Shown here: piece after piece, positions 9,128-17,763 of the stretch
How the letters are laid out: each line of letters starts with the position of its first letter
Numbering within the stretch: position 1 is the first letter of the stretch
Source of the DNA: Spirosoma fluviale
Lineage (GTDB): Bacteria > Bacteroidota > Bacteroidia > Cytophagales > Spirosomataceae
DNA length: 64,000 nucleotides
Direction of reading: 5' to 3'
Assembly (NCBI GenBank): GCA_945906795.1
Contig: CAMDRO010000006.1
Coordinates: 1-64,000, forward strand
Position numbers and translations under genes: made by a program
The notes under the pieces: generated by a model
Told to the model about the DNA's origin: nothing
Seen by the model: only the letters and a program-made list of their open reading frames with translations
Databases searched by the model: none

Positions 9128-9876
9128 TTCTTCGATTTAAATAACTGGAAAATTTTACGCAAAGGTTTCAAAGCTAACGTAAACCAATATGGGTTTAAAT
9201 GATTCACAGACCAAGCTTTCCGATCTTCCGTATTTGCAATGAGTCGATGCTTAAATGAGGCTGTACTTGTTCCCCCATTTCGCATGGTCATTAAAACTTT
9301 AGGCAAATAAAAAGCTGACATTTTATTTTTATACAAGGCCCTGAGCATCCATTCATAATCTGCCGAACATGTAAAATCCGTTCGGTAAGGGCCAATGCTA
9401 TCTGCTGAAGATTTTTTAATATAAAAAGACAAATGCGGAGGCATCCACCCATAAAGCCATTGATGATCTTGGTAGGCACCGGCAGTCCAGTAACGAACAA
9501 TCTTTTCTGGATTATCAGGGTTTACATATTGCTTATCTCCATACACAACATCAACTTGATTGGATTCAAAGGCTGAAACCACGGAACTTATGACATCGAT
9601 AGATGGATAAAAATCATCTGCGCCTATCATCCCTATGACGTCGCCATGAATTAATTTCAGGCCCTTATTCATCGCATCATAAATTCCAGCATCTTTTTCA
9701 GATATAAAATGGATGGATGAGCCAAAAGATTTCAAAATTTCTAAACTCCCATCGGTAGATCCTCCATCAATAATCCAATATTCTTTATTGATGTAATCTT
9801 GGGCCAATACGCTCTCTATGGTCTGCCTAAGAGTAGCAGCCGATTGATATGAGACCGTAATGATGGAGACTTTCAA
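9124..9876 (-). CDS. Glycosyltransferase family 2
   Basis: A 250-residue GT-A fold enzyme. The N-terminal KVSIITVSYQSAATLRQTIE, then WIIDGGSTDGS, DAMNKGLKLIHGDVIGMIGADDFY with the metal-binding Asp pair, and SADYEWMLRALYK (acceptor-side acidic motif) match GT2 enzymes of the WcaA type. There are no membrane helices. It is first in the operon with the formyltransferase and deacetylase, so the three probably build or decorate one surface glycan. A TATCTTTG box at 9901..9894 is a likely -7 element, which gives a short leader. The donor sugar is unknown. Confidence 0.88.
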   Translation of the reverse strand: MKVSIITVSYQSAATLRQTIESVLAQDYINKEYWIIDGGSTDGSLEILKSFGSSIHFISEKDAGIYDAMNKGLKLIHGDVIGMIGADDFYPSIDVISSVVSAFESNQVDVVYGDKQYVNPDNPEKIVRYWTAGAYQDHQWLYGWMPPHLSFYIKKSSADSIGPYRTDFTCSADYEWMLRALYKNKMSAFYLPKVLMTMRNGGTSTASFKHRLIANTEDRKAWSVNHLNPYWFTLALKPLRKIFQLFKSKK

Positions 9877-9960
9877 ATTTCAATATTAAAGAACAAAGAT
9901 AGAAAATCATCGCATTGTTTTCCCCTTCCCAGGTGTCCCAAATTTTTTTTCAATGAACAC

Positions 9961-9990
9961 TTGAATAAAATATAAATTTGCGTACCTTTG
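9961..9990 (+). promoter_or_regulatory. Promoter of rpmH-rnpA
   Basis: TTG at 9961-9963, 19-base spacer, and TACCTTTG at 9983-9990. The start is predicted near 9996. The resulting leader begins with a possible small hairpin, CCCAA (9995-9999) with TTGGG (10010-10014). Confidence 0.7.
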
Positions 9991-10033
9991 CAAACCCAAT
10001 TCGAAACTGTTGGGAATTTAATAATTAATAGAA

Positions 10034-10189
10034 ATGAAAAGAACTTTCCAACCCTCGGTTAAAAAAAGGAAGAACAAGCATGGTTTCCGTGAGCGCATGT
10101 CGACAGCAAATGGTCGTCGTGTATTGACTGCGCGTCGCGCAAAAGGACGTCACAAGCTTTCAGTTTCTGACGAAAAGAGAGGAAAATAA
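10034..10189 (+). CDS. rpmH: 50S ribosomal protein L34
   Basis: A 51-residue, very basic protein beginning [20 protein letters not shown] and continuing with [20 protein letters not shown], the L34 signature. It was found by reading the sequence directly because it is short. It is followed after 60 bases by rnpA, the near-universal order rpmH-rnpA. A strong Bacteroidota promoter precedes it at 9961-9990. Confidence 0.97.
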   Translation: MKRTFQPSVKKRKNKHGFRERMSTANGRRVLTARRAKGRHKLSVSDEKRGK

Positions 10190-10249
10190 GCCATAATTTA
10201 AAGAAAGGCTGATTTCTGGCTCGCTGTTGCTTAAAAAAGTATTCTTGCC

Positions 10250-10651
10250 GTGAAATTCACTTTCCCAAAATCTGAGCGGTTAACGCAAAAAAAAATAATC
10301 GATTCTTTATTTCAAAAGGATAGTCAAATTGTGTCACAACGATTTTTCTATCCTTTTCGAGTTTTGTATCGCCTAGGTGACATAAAGTCCGATTCCCCAC
10401 AAATTTTAATTTCGGTTCCCAAGAGGAAATTCAAAAAAGCGGTTGACCGCAATTTAATCAAGCGAAGAACAAGGGAAGCATATCGATTAACAAAACCTCA
10501 ATTTCAAGGATTAGTCAACCATAAATTACCTGATATAATGGGATTTATTTATATTGGCACTGATATAGAATCGTTTGAATTAATTCAAAAAAAAATGCAT
10601 CAAATTTTTACTGCATTGACAAAAAATGAAAATCTAAAAAATGAAGTTTAG
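10250..10651 (+). CDS. rnpA: Ribonuclease P protein component
   Basis: A 133-residue basic protein starting at GTG. It holds the RnpA motif VPKRKFKKAVDRNLIKRRTR (about residues 62-81), whose RNR-type segment contacts the P RNA. It helps the ribozyme bind pre-tRNA leaders. The start is preferred because it gives MKFTFPKSERL, the typical opening. It overlaps the S41 protease gene by 11 bases in another frame, so rpmH, rnpA and the protease are likely one operon. Confidence 0.95.
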   Translation: MKFTFPKSERLTQKKIIDSLFQKDSQIVSQRFFYPFRVLYRLGDIKSDSPQILISVPKRKFKKAVDRNLIKRRTREAYRLTKPQFQGLVNHKLPDIMGFIYIGTDIESFELIQKKMHQIFTALTKNENLKNEV

Positions 10652-12314
10652 GCAAAAATTTCCCAGAAGGGCATTCGGTATATTGATCGCATTAGTTAGC
10701 CTAATCGGATTTTCCTTTAGTCGACCAGGCGAGCGCCTATTTGACATTGCCAAAAACCTAGATTTATATGCCTCCGTATTTAAGGAATTAAATAAATTTT
10801 ATGTGGATGACGTCAATCCCAATCTGGCTGTTAAAACTTCGATAGATGCGCTTTTAAAAAGTTTTGATCCGTATACCGTATATTATCCTGAAGATGAATT
10901 GGAGGATTTTATGACGATGACCACAGGAAAATACCAAGGAATAGGGATTGTTTTGGCCGAGATAGACCAAGAATACCGAGTGGCTTATGTGGATGAAAAT
11001 AGTCCTGCGTCAAAAGCTGGATTGGGTATTGGCGACCAATTAATCTCTGTCAATGGCATCAAAATTTCTGATACTCCGGAGGCGGAACCTTCTAAACTTT
11101 TAAAAGGACAAGCGGGGACTTCGTTAGATATTTCCATTTTTAAAATCGAGGAAAGTGCGCCAAGAACCATTCGTTTAAATCGGGAGACCGTTCAAATAAA
11201 CAATGTCATTTATTCAGGCATCATTAGGCCGGGTGTGGGCTATATTTCTTTAGAGGAATTTAATGCTTCGGCCACCAAAGAGCTAAAGGCCGCTTTAACA
11301 ACTTTAAAACAAGCTGGGATGCAAAAATTAATTTTGGATCTTCGTGAAAATCCAGGTGGCTTGCTGACTCAAGCGGTTGATATTTGTAATTTATTTTTAG
11401 CCAAAGAAACCAAGATTGTAGAAACCAGAGGGAAAGTAGAAGAATGGAATAAAACGTATACGGCATTAAATGCTAGTTTCGACTCAGATATTCCACTCAT
11501 TATTTTAATCAATGGCCACTCGGCATCCGCGGCAGAAATTGTTGCAGGTGTGATGCAAGATTACGACCGAGCTGTGTTGATCGGTAAAAAAAGTTATGGA
11601 AAAGGGCTGGTCCAAGTGACTAGAGACCTGCCTTATCGAACAAAAATGAAAATCACGACGGCCAAGTATTACATCCCAAGTGGTCGTTGTATTCAGGCGA
11701 TAGACTACCAACATAAAAATGCGGATGGCCAAGCAATTGCTTACAAAGACTCTTCCATTAAAACGTTTAAAACGCAAAATGGAAGAACGATCGTTGACGG
11801 AGGAGGAATCCTCCCCGATATCCTCATAGGTAAGGATCTCATGTCGTCGAGTTTCACGCAAGCGCTGATGAAACAGTATATGATTTTTTTATATGCCTGT
11901 CATTATCAAAAAAATCACCCTAAAATTGCCAGTGCGGAATCCTTTGTTTTTACGGAGAACGATATGAATGACTTTCAAAATTGGCTTAAAAACCAAAAAT
12001 TTACGTATGAAAGTCCGGTAGAAAAGCAAGTACGGGTGGCCATAGATCTGGCTAAAAAAGACCCGGCGTATGCCAACTTAGAAACAAGCATGTCGGCGCT
12101 AAAATCAGAGTGGAGCTCATCCACGACCAAAGAACTATTAGCCCATAAACAAGAAATAATTTCGTTGATAGAGCAAGAAATAATCCTACATTATTATTTA
12201 CAAAAAGGGGTAAATCAATGGTCTTTTTCGAAGGATCCCGTTATTTTAGAAAGTTTAAATTTATTCAATCAGCCTCAAAAATTTCAAGCAATACTAGCCA
12301 AAAAAAATAAATGA
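10641..12314 (+). CDS. S41 C-terminal processing peptidase (CtpA/Prc type)
   Basis: A 557-residue periplasmic protease. An N-terminal hydrophobic signal/anchor (about 11-26) is followed by a helical segment, a PDZ domain (about 90-175: KYQGIGIVLAEI, SPASKAGLGIGDQLISVNG) and the S41 core. The catalytic dyad is visible as the second Ser of GHSASAAE (S296) and the Lys of KSYGKGLVQ (K321), 25 residues apart as in Prc. A long helical tail of about 150 residues follows. Such proteases trim envelope proteins after C-terminal recognition. It overlaps rnpA upstream and tsaB downstream (ATGA), an unusual pairing of protease with tRNA-processing genes. Confidence 0.93.
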   Translation: MKFRQKFPRRAFGILIALVSLIGFSFSRPGERLFDIAKNLDLYASVFKELNKFYVDDVNPNLAVKTSIDALLKSFDPYTVYYPEDELEDFMTMTTGKYQGIGIVLAEIDQEYRVAYVDENSPASKAGLGIGDQLISVNGIKISDTPEAEPSKLLKGQAGTSLDISIFKIEESAPRTIRLNRETVQINNVIYSGIIRPGVGYISLEEFNASATKELKAALTTLKQAGMQKLILDLRENPGGLLTQAVDICNLFLAKETKIVETRGKVEEWNKTYTALNASFDSDIPLIILINGHSASAAEIVAGVMQDYDRAVLIGKKSYGKGLVQVTRDLPYRTKMKITTAKYYIPSGRCIQAIDYQHKNADGQAIAYKDSSIKTFKTQNGRTIVDGGGILPDILIGKDLMSSSFTQALMKQYMIFLYACHYQKNHPKIASAESFVFTENDMNDFQNWLKNQKFTYESPVEKQVRVAIDLAKKDPAYANLETSMSALKSEWSSSTTKELLAHKQEIISLIEQEIILHYYLQKGVNQWSFSKDPVILESLNLFNQPQKFQAILAKKNK

Positions 12315-12997
12315 GTCTCATTTTAAGTATCGAAACTTCATCTCAATTATGTTCTGTGGCACTTCATGATCAAGGCAGATTAATCGCTGTGTCGCAAAGT
12401 GAGGAAGAAGGTGCACACGCGAAACAGCTCACATTACTGATCGAAGACGTAGCAAAAAAAGCAGCGACTAAACTTAGCTCTTTAGTTGGGATTGCTATTT
12501 CCATTGGCCCCGGATCCTACACCGGATTAAGAATTGGATTAGCTACGGCAAAAGGCCTTTGTTTTGGACTCGACAAACCACTAATCGCTGTGTCAACCTT
12601 AAAAATACTTGCGGCCAGACACGCTGATTCAACACAGCATCAAATATTAATTCCCGTCATGGATGCCAGGAGGATGGAAGTTTATACAGCAGTCTATGCA
12701 ATTGAAAATTCAGAAGAGCTTGAACCTGCACATGCCTTAATCTTAAATGAATTTTCATTTGCCGCTTACCAACAAAAAAACGCGTTAATTTTCGGGCATG
12801 GTGCACAAAAATTCAAGGATTCATTTCCTAATCATACATTTACATACGATTTAGAAAACCCTTATCCTGAGGCGATACACATGGGGAAATTAGCCTATGA
12901 GGCTTATTTGAATCAACATTTTGAAAATTTAGTTAGTATTGAGCCGGATTATTTGAAAGAGTACATGGGCCAAAAGCCGCAAAAAAAATATATCTAA
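12311..12997 (+). CDS. tsaB: tRNA threonylcarbamoyladenosine biosynthesis protein TsaB
   Basis: A 228-residue ASKHA-fold protein: ILSIETSSQLCSVAL at the N-terminus, then ISIGPGSYTGLRIGLATAKGL, and PVMDARRMEVYTAVY. It acts with TsaD and TsaE to transfer the threonylcarbamoyl group to A37 of ANN-decoding tRNAs. TsaB is the non-catalytic partner. It overlaps the S41 protease stop by 4 bases and shares 1 base with the next start, so it is tightly packed in the operon. Confidence 0.95.
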   Translation: MSLILSIETSSQLCSVALHDQGRLIAVSQSEEEGAHAKQLTLLIEDVAKKAATKLSSLVGIAISIGPGSYTGLRIGLATAKGLCFGLDKPLIAVSTLKILAARHADSTQHQILIPVMDARRMEVYTAVYAIENSEELEPAHALILNEFSFAAYQQKNALIFGHGAQKFKDSFPNHTFTYDLENPYPEAIHMGKLAYEAYLNQHFENLVSIEPDYLKEYMGQKPQKKYI

Positions 12998-13512
12998 TGG
13001 AGAATACGATTGAAAATAAAGTAGCCCAAAGCGGATTGATTCAATTGGATTTAGAAACCATTCGAATTCCCGGAGAACGTATATTTTTCGATATCAAGCC
13101 TTTATTATTTATGGATTTGGTACTTAAAGAGAAAGACTTTAGAGCTTTTCTAGCTGATCATCCCTGGAAACAATATCAAGGAAAACATATAGCCATTTCT
13201 TGTTCAAGTGATGCCATCATACCCACTTGGGCGTTCATGTTAGTAAGTGCACAAATGAGCCCCTTTGCCTCCACCATTGTCTATGGAAATTTAGAAGAAT
13301 TAGAAAAAGAATTATTTACGAAATCCTTATTGGCATTAAATTTGGATACCTACAAAGATGGCCGGGTGGTGGTTAAGGGTTGTTCAAAAGAATCGGTGCC
13401 CACGGATGCTTATGTAAGACTCACTGCCTTATTGCAGCCCATCGTAAAAAGTTTATTTTTTGGCGAACCTTGCAGTACGGTTCCAATTTTTAAAAAGAAG
13501 GCAATTAGTTAA
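12997..13512 (+). CDS. DUF2480 family protein
   Basis: A 171-residue protein of a family found in Bacteroidota (DUF2480). It shows LDLETIRIPGERIFFDIKPLL and the central WAFMLVSAQMSPFASTIVYG segment, with VYVRLT-like sequence and CSTVPIFKKK at the end. No membrane helix or catalytic motif is obvious. It starts at the last base of the tsaB stop, which suggests co-translation in the rpmH-rnpA-protease-tsaB operon. The function is unknown. It ends 7 bases into the convergent DUF4175 gene. Confidence 0.85.
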   Translation: MENTIENKVAQSGLIQLDLETIRIPGERIFFDIKPLLFMDLVLKEKDFRAFLADHPWKQYQGKHIAISCSSDAIIPTWAFMLVSAQMSPFASTIVYGNLEELEKELFTKSLLALNLDTYKDGRVVVKGCSKESVPTDAYVRLTALLQPIVKSLFFGEPCSTVPIFKKKAIS

Positions 13513-16500
13513 ATTGATTTAAATAGCGAAGTACTTTTTCCTGGTAAGTAGGCTTTAAATCGACCGGCTTTCGCTGATACAAAGTTCTATTTTCCTCTAA
13601 TTTCTTGAGGTAAGGCAATAAATTGGGTGGTGGGCTTTCTCGAAATTTTTCGAGCGCATTTTTTGATTCTTTTTTGGGATCTTCCCCTTGCTCTTTTAAA
13701 GCCTTTTCGGATTCCAATAAAATAGGTAACATTAGATCTTGCCTATTTTGTAATTCTTGATTAAGGCGCTTATTAACCAAATCGGTCTCATTTTTTTCCA
13801 TATTTTTAATGAGGTCCTTTAAGCTTTTCTCTATATTTCCCGAGCCGGGCCGACCTTGGACATCCTGTAATTTTTCTTCTAATTCTTGTCGGAGCCTAGC
13901 CTGCTCTTGAGCTATTTTAATCATTTCTTCACTCATGGGGCCCTGCTTATCGGCCCTACTTTCCCTGACTTTCTGATTTAGTTTTTGTTGGCGTGCCGCC
14001 CAGGAACCCTGAGGCTTTTGTTTCCCCTTCCCTTTTTTACCAGGTTTCATTTGTGTTTGTTGGTTTTGCATTTGCTGCAATAAATCGGATAACATAACAG
14101 CCAATTTATTAATGGATGCCATCGATTGTTGCTGCCTGGCCTGAACTAAAGGCCATTTTCGTTCTTTCATCATCATGGCAGCCTCATTTAATCGATTGTG
14201 CATTTCAGCCGTTTCCCTCGTAATAATTGAGGATAAAGGCATGACTTTTTTACCTAAACTAATCAAACTGTCTTCTAAAATAAGAGCCGTTTCAGCGATC
14301 TTATTTTGCAACTGGGAAGCCGATTTTAGGGCCGGGCTTCCTTCGCGTAAACGACGAAAATCCTGCATGACACGCTCCTGTTCAAAAGAAATCTGTAACA
14401 AATCGTCTAATAAAAGTCTTAATTGGTTTACCTCCAAATCAAGCGCATTACTTTCATCATTCATCCGTTTTTCCTCCAATTTTTTTGCTAATTTTTTTAG
14501 CCCTTCAGCAGATTTTTTCTGCGCTATTTTGGCTTTATTAGCTGATTTATTCTCCAGAAATTCTTCCACATTATCCATCGACTTTTCAATCTCCTCTTCC
14601 AATGAATCAAATTCTTTAGAATCTAATTCCATTTCTTTTTCAAGCTTGTCAATCGCCTTTTCTTGTTCCTTAAATTCTTCGTGAATTTTATTTTGCTCGG
14701 CCTGATTGATGGAAGGCTCCTCGGCCAATTTACTTTGTTTCTGACTTAATTCATTTAAGCCTTGAATTGATTCCTCCATCATTTTGTCGATTCTCAAGTC
14801 TTTATAAAACTGTTCCAATCTTTGTAACTCTCTTTCTCTATTTTTATTGAGGGATTGCTTTTGCTCCATATTTTTTTGCCAATTACTAGGTAATTCTTTT
14901 TGGAGATTTTTGAACAAATCATCGGTGCCTTTATTTAAATCTGAGGTTTGAATTTGGTCAATCAGCTTTTGCAAATTTTCCATTTTTTGTATCCAAAGAT
15001 CTGTAGGCTTTTGAAAACTAAATTGCTGGCCCATCCACTTTTCTTGCTGGTCCTTCAAAACGTCTAAAGCCTTTTTCAATTCTTTTTCCTTCGCTAAAAC
15101 CTCTTCAAGCATTTTATCATTTACCTCTTTGCCTAGCTTAAGTCGATTCATCGCGTCAGTCAATTCCTTCTTTATTTCTTGAGCTTTCTGAATGCTTGAC
15201 GATATATTCTTTTCTAATTCCAAAAATCGATCGTCTGATTTCTTTGTTAATTGATTTGATTCGGGAAATTCCCAAATTCGTTGCGGAGTTTTTGTTTTTT
15301 TAGGCCCATGAATGCCGTCATGATCAGTCACTTCAAAATAATAGCGTAATTGTGCTCCTGGGCGTAATTTTATAGAGTCTAGGCCAAGTAAAAACTTGAA
15401 ATCAGCCTCTTTTTTACCTGTAGGTATGGCTAGATTTCGAATAAATTGTGATTCCCAATTTGCTTCTTTATCTCTTCTGAATTGATATTTCAAAGCCACA
15501 TGATTAAGCCCATAATCGTCATTTGCCTCTCCCTTAAAGATCAAAAAACGATAATATAATGTGTCTTCAATCACTTGGGCTTCGATTTTTGGATACTGGT
15601 CTTTTATTACATCTATGCGGAAAGCAGACGTTTTTTGGCTTTCAAAGTGCTCATTTGATACCCAAATTTGATAGCTTGAATTTTCAAAAAATTGTGTTGA
15701 AAATTCATACGCACTAAACAACATTCTTTTCTTGAAATCAATTTTAGTACGTTTTTGGCCTAATAAAATACTGGCCTTTTTTACATCATTTGTTGAAATA
15801 TCCCAATGAACCCTAGAGCCTTCCGGAATTTGCAATGGAAGCAATTGGCTTAATTTTTCTGCAGGTCTATGGATGTATGCGGGAAACTCAATTGAAATGG
15901 TGGTCTTTTCTATGCCAGGTCGGTGAATGATCTGAATGGTTTGAGGCTCAGAGAAATATTCAACAGCTTCAAATTGGAACATTTGAGGACTCGTAATGGG
16001 TGGAAGGACCAAACTAAATACATTTTTTTCAAGTTCCTTATCCATCTTAATGCGGCTTCCTTGGCTGACAAAATAAACATCAGAAGGTAAATTTTTACCC
16101 ATTAATTTAACTTGAATCGTGAAAGGCTCCCCTGCGACAGCCTCCAACCTTTTATTTAAAATTAAAAACTGAAATGGCAAAGCTTTGGGATATTGAAAAG
16201 TATAGTTGACAATCCGTAAGGTCGGCTTACGAATATATTGGGGATTAAGATAATCGAAAAATGCCAGTAGCGCGCATAAAAGAATGAACCCATAAAGTGT
16301 TTTCCGATGACTTGTATGATCAATAAAATCAACAAATTTATAGCCCGATAATTGATGTACTTTTTGCGCAATCGCTGCCTCAAGCAAGGGCGAATTCGCC
16401 TTATGGGCTCCATCTCGTTGCAGTTGGAGTATATTAATCAATTCATCCTGATGGGCCTTGTCAAAAAACTTTCCTAGTTTTTTAGCCATCCACTCCAAAT

Positions 16501-16768
16501 CAGCAGGACTAACTTTCTTTGCCCATTTAACGGTAGGTGCAAAACAATTTGTCACTAATAAAAAACAAGATGCGCTTAAGAAGAAATAGTATAATATACA
16601 ACGAAGGGGAGAAGATAGCCAAGCAAAATATTCGATTAAAATAAAGATAGAAGCAAGGCAGGTAATCCAAAAAACACTAAACAAAAGCCCTTTAATAACC
16701 TCATTTCTATAAAAGAGGCGATGATAGGATTTTAGTTGAGAAACGACCGGGTTTTCTTGTGTTGTCAA
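13505..16768 (-). CDS. DUF4175 family giant coiled-coil membrane protein
   Basis: A 1087-residue protein. Three N-terminal membrane helices (about 25-47, 55-75 and 158-170) precede an extracytoplasmic beta-rich part (about 190-510). There follow some 550 residues of highly charged coiled coil rich in Lys, Glu and Gln (about 530-1050), with a KPGKKGKGKQKPQG basic hinge. This is the DUF4175 architecture known from Bacteroidota. Its role is not established; the rod-like tail suggests a structural element on the periplasmic face. It is single-gene, ends against DUF2480, and its antisense strand carries a long Ser-rich shadow frame that is not a gene. Confidence 0.85.
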   Translation of the reverse strand: MTTQENPVVSQLKSYHRLFYRNEVIKGLLFSVFWITCLASIFILIEYFAWLSSPLRCILYYFFLSASCFLLVTNCFAPTVKWAKKVSPADLEWMAKKLGKFFDKAHQDELINILQLQRDGAHKANSPLLEAAIAQKVHQLSGYKFVDFIDHTSHRKTLYGFILLCALLAFFDYLNPQYIRKPTLRIVNYTFQYPKALPFQFLILNKRLEAVAGEPFTIQVKLMGKNLPSDVYFVSQGSRIKMDKELEKNVFSLVLPPITSPQMFQFEAVEYFSEPQTIQIIHRPGIEKTTISIEFPAYIHRPAEKLSQLLPLQIPEGSRVHWDISTNDVKKASILLGQKRTKIDFKKRMLFSAYEFSTQFFENSSYQIWVSNEHFESQKTSAFRIDVIKDQYPKIEAQVIEDTLYYRFLIFKGEANDDYGLNHVALKYQFRRDKEANWESQFIRNLAIPTGKKEADFKFLLGLDSIKLRPGAQLRYYFEVTDHDGIHGPKKTKTPQRIWEFPESNQLTKKSDDRFLELEKNISSSIQKAQEIKKELTDAMNRLKLGKEVNDKMLEEVLAKEKELKKALDVLKDQQEKWMGQQFSFQKPTDLWIQKMENLQKLIDQIQTSDLNKGTDDLFKNLQKELPSNWQKNMEQKQSLNKNRERELQRLEQFYKDLRIDKMMEESIQGLNELSQKQSKLAEEPSINQAEQNKIHEEFKEQEKAIDKLEKEMELDSKEFDSLEEEIEKSMDNVEEFLENKSANKAKIAQKKSAEGLKKLAKKLEEKRMNDESNALDLEVNQLRLLLDDLLQISFEQERVMQDFRRLREGSPALKSASQLQNKIAETALILEDSLISLGKKVMPLSSIITRETAEMHNRLNEAAMMMKERKWPLVQARQQQSMASINKLAVMLSDLLQQMQNQQTQMKPGKKGKGKQKPQGSWAARQQKLNQKVRESRADKQGPMSEEMIKIAQEQARLRQELEEKLQDVQGRPGSGNIEKSLKDLIKNMEKNETDLVNKRLNQELQNRQDLMLPILLESEKALKEQGEDPKKESKNALEKFRESPPPNLLPYLKKLEENRTLYQRKPVDLKPTYQEKVLRYLNQFN

Positions 16769-16878
16769 ATGCCATTAAAAAGTTGAAAATACGATTTTTA
16801 CATCTAAGTTCTTCGCCTTTTGAAAAAATAAAATTGCTTCCAAGAACGCTTTTTGGTAATATTGGGTAATTATTCATT

Positions 16879-17763
16879 ATGTCCCAACAATCGCAAGAGC
16901 AATATCAATTTATAGAAAGGATCCTCAAAATACATCTGCGGGAGGATGTTTCCATGGAAGAATTTCAGTTTTTTTACGGAGGAAATTTTAATCTAGCGGT
17001 ACGAGTTAAATTAAAATCGGGAGAATTTTTTATCAAATGGAATCAAGGCGACCACCATGGTTTATTTGAGGCGGAAGCTAAAAATCTCCAATTATTAGAT
17101 CAAACAAACACGATTCAAGTACCTCAGGTAATCGGTGTGGGAGCCATCGAAGAAAAGGAATATTTAATGATGGAATGCATCCCCACGGGAAAAACAAATG
17201 CCACTTATTGGGAAGATTTCGGACATAAATTAGCCCTGATGCACCTAAACTCTTCGGACATGGGTCATGGACTTGGATATACAAATTACCTAGGGGCGGC
17301 AGAACAAAAAAATGATTGGAATATAAATGGGGTACGTTTTTTCATTGAAAACAGATTGAAAAATCAAATTGAAATCGCAGTTTACCATAGGAAAATTGAT
17401 CTTGATATAGAAAACAAGTTCAGCCAATTGTTTGAGAAGCTACCTGAACTAATTCCAAATGAAACTTCATCTTTATTGCACGGAGATTTATGGTCTGGAA
17501 ATGCGATGGTGAACGCTAGCGGACAGGTTGTTTTGGTTGATCCATCCTGCTATTATGGGCTTAGAGAAGCTGAATTAGCTTTTACAACGATGTTTGGTGG
17601 TTTTGACAAGACATTTTATGAGGCCTACCATGAAGCGTATCCGATAGAGAAAGGATTTCATGAACGAATTCCTATCTATAATTTATACCCATTGATGGTA
17701 CATGTCAATTTATTTGGGGAGGGCTATGTGCCAGCGGTACAAAAAATATTAAATAGTTACTGA
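16879..17763 (+). CDS. Fructosamine kinase family protein
   Basis: A 294-residue kinase of the aminoglycoside-phosphotransferase fold. Visible elements are FFIKWNQGDHHGLFEAEAKN (ATP-binding Lys region), LHGDLWSGNAM (catalytic Asp loop) and LVDPSCYYGLREAELAF (metal-binding DPS in place of DFG). These match bacterial fructosamine/ketosamine kinases, which phosphorylate glycated amines so that the adduct breaks down, thus repairing proteins. It converges on ispH with a 7-base 3' overlap. A role in deglycation is inferred from family. Confidence 0.88.
   Translation: MSQQSQEQYQFIERILKIHLREDVSMEEFQFFYGGNFNLAVRVKLKSGEFFIKWNQGDHHGLFEAEAKNLQLLDQTNTIQVPQVIGVGAIEEKEYLMMECIPTGKTNATYWEDFGHKLALMHLNSSDMGHGLGYTNYLGAAEQKNDWNINGVRFFIENRLKNQIEIAVYHRKIDLDIENKFSQLFEKLPELIPNETSSLLHGDLWSGNAMVNASGQVVLVDPSCYYGLREAELAFTTMFGGFDKTFYEAYHEAYPIEKGFHERIPIYNLYPLMVHVNLFGEGYVPAVQKILNSY

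Noticed and set aside
7505-9876. Horizontally acquired glycan island
   Set aside because: Gene content would suit it, but no IS, tRNA or integrase flanks it and base composition looks like the neighbours by eye; I cannot quantify it here.
14175-14684. 169-residue Ser-rich frame antisense to the DUF4175 coiled coil
   Set aside because: Antisense of Lys/Glu-rich codons gives Ser/Phe/Leu-rich open frames; no promoter or family match.
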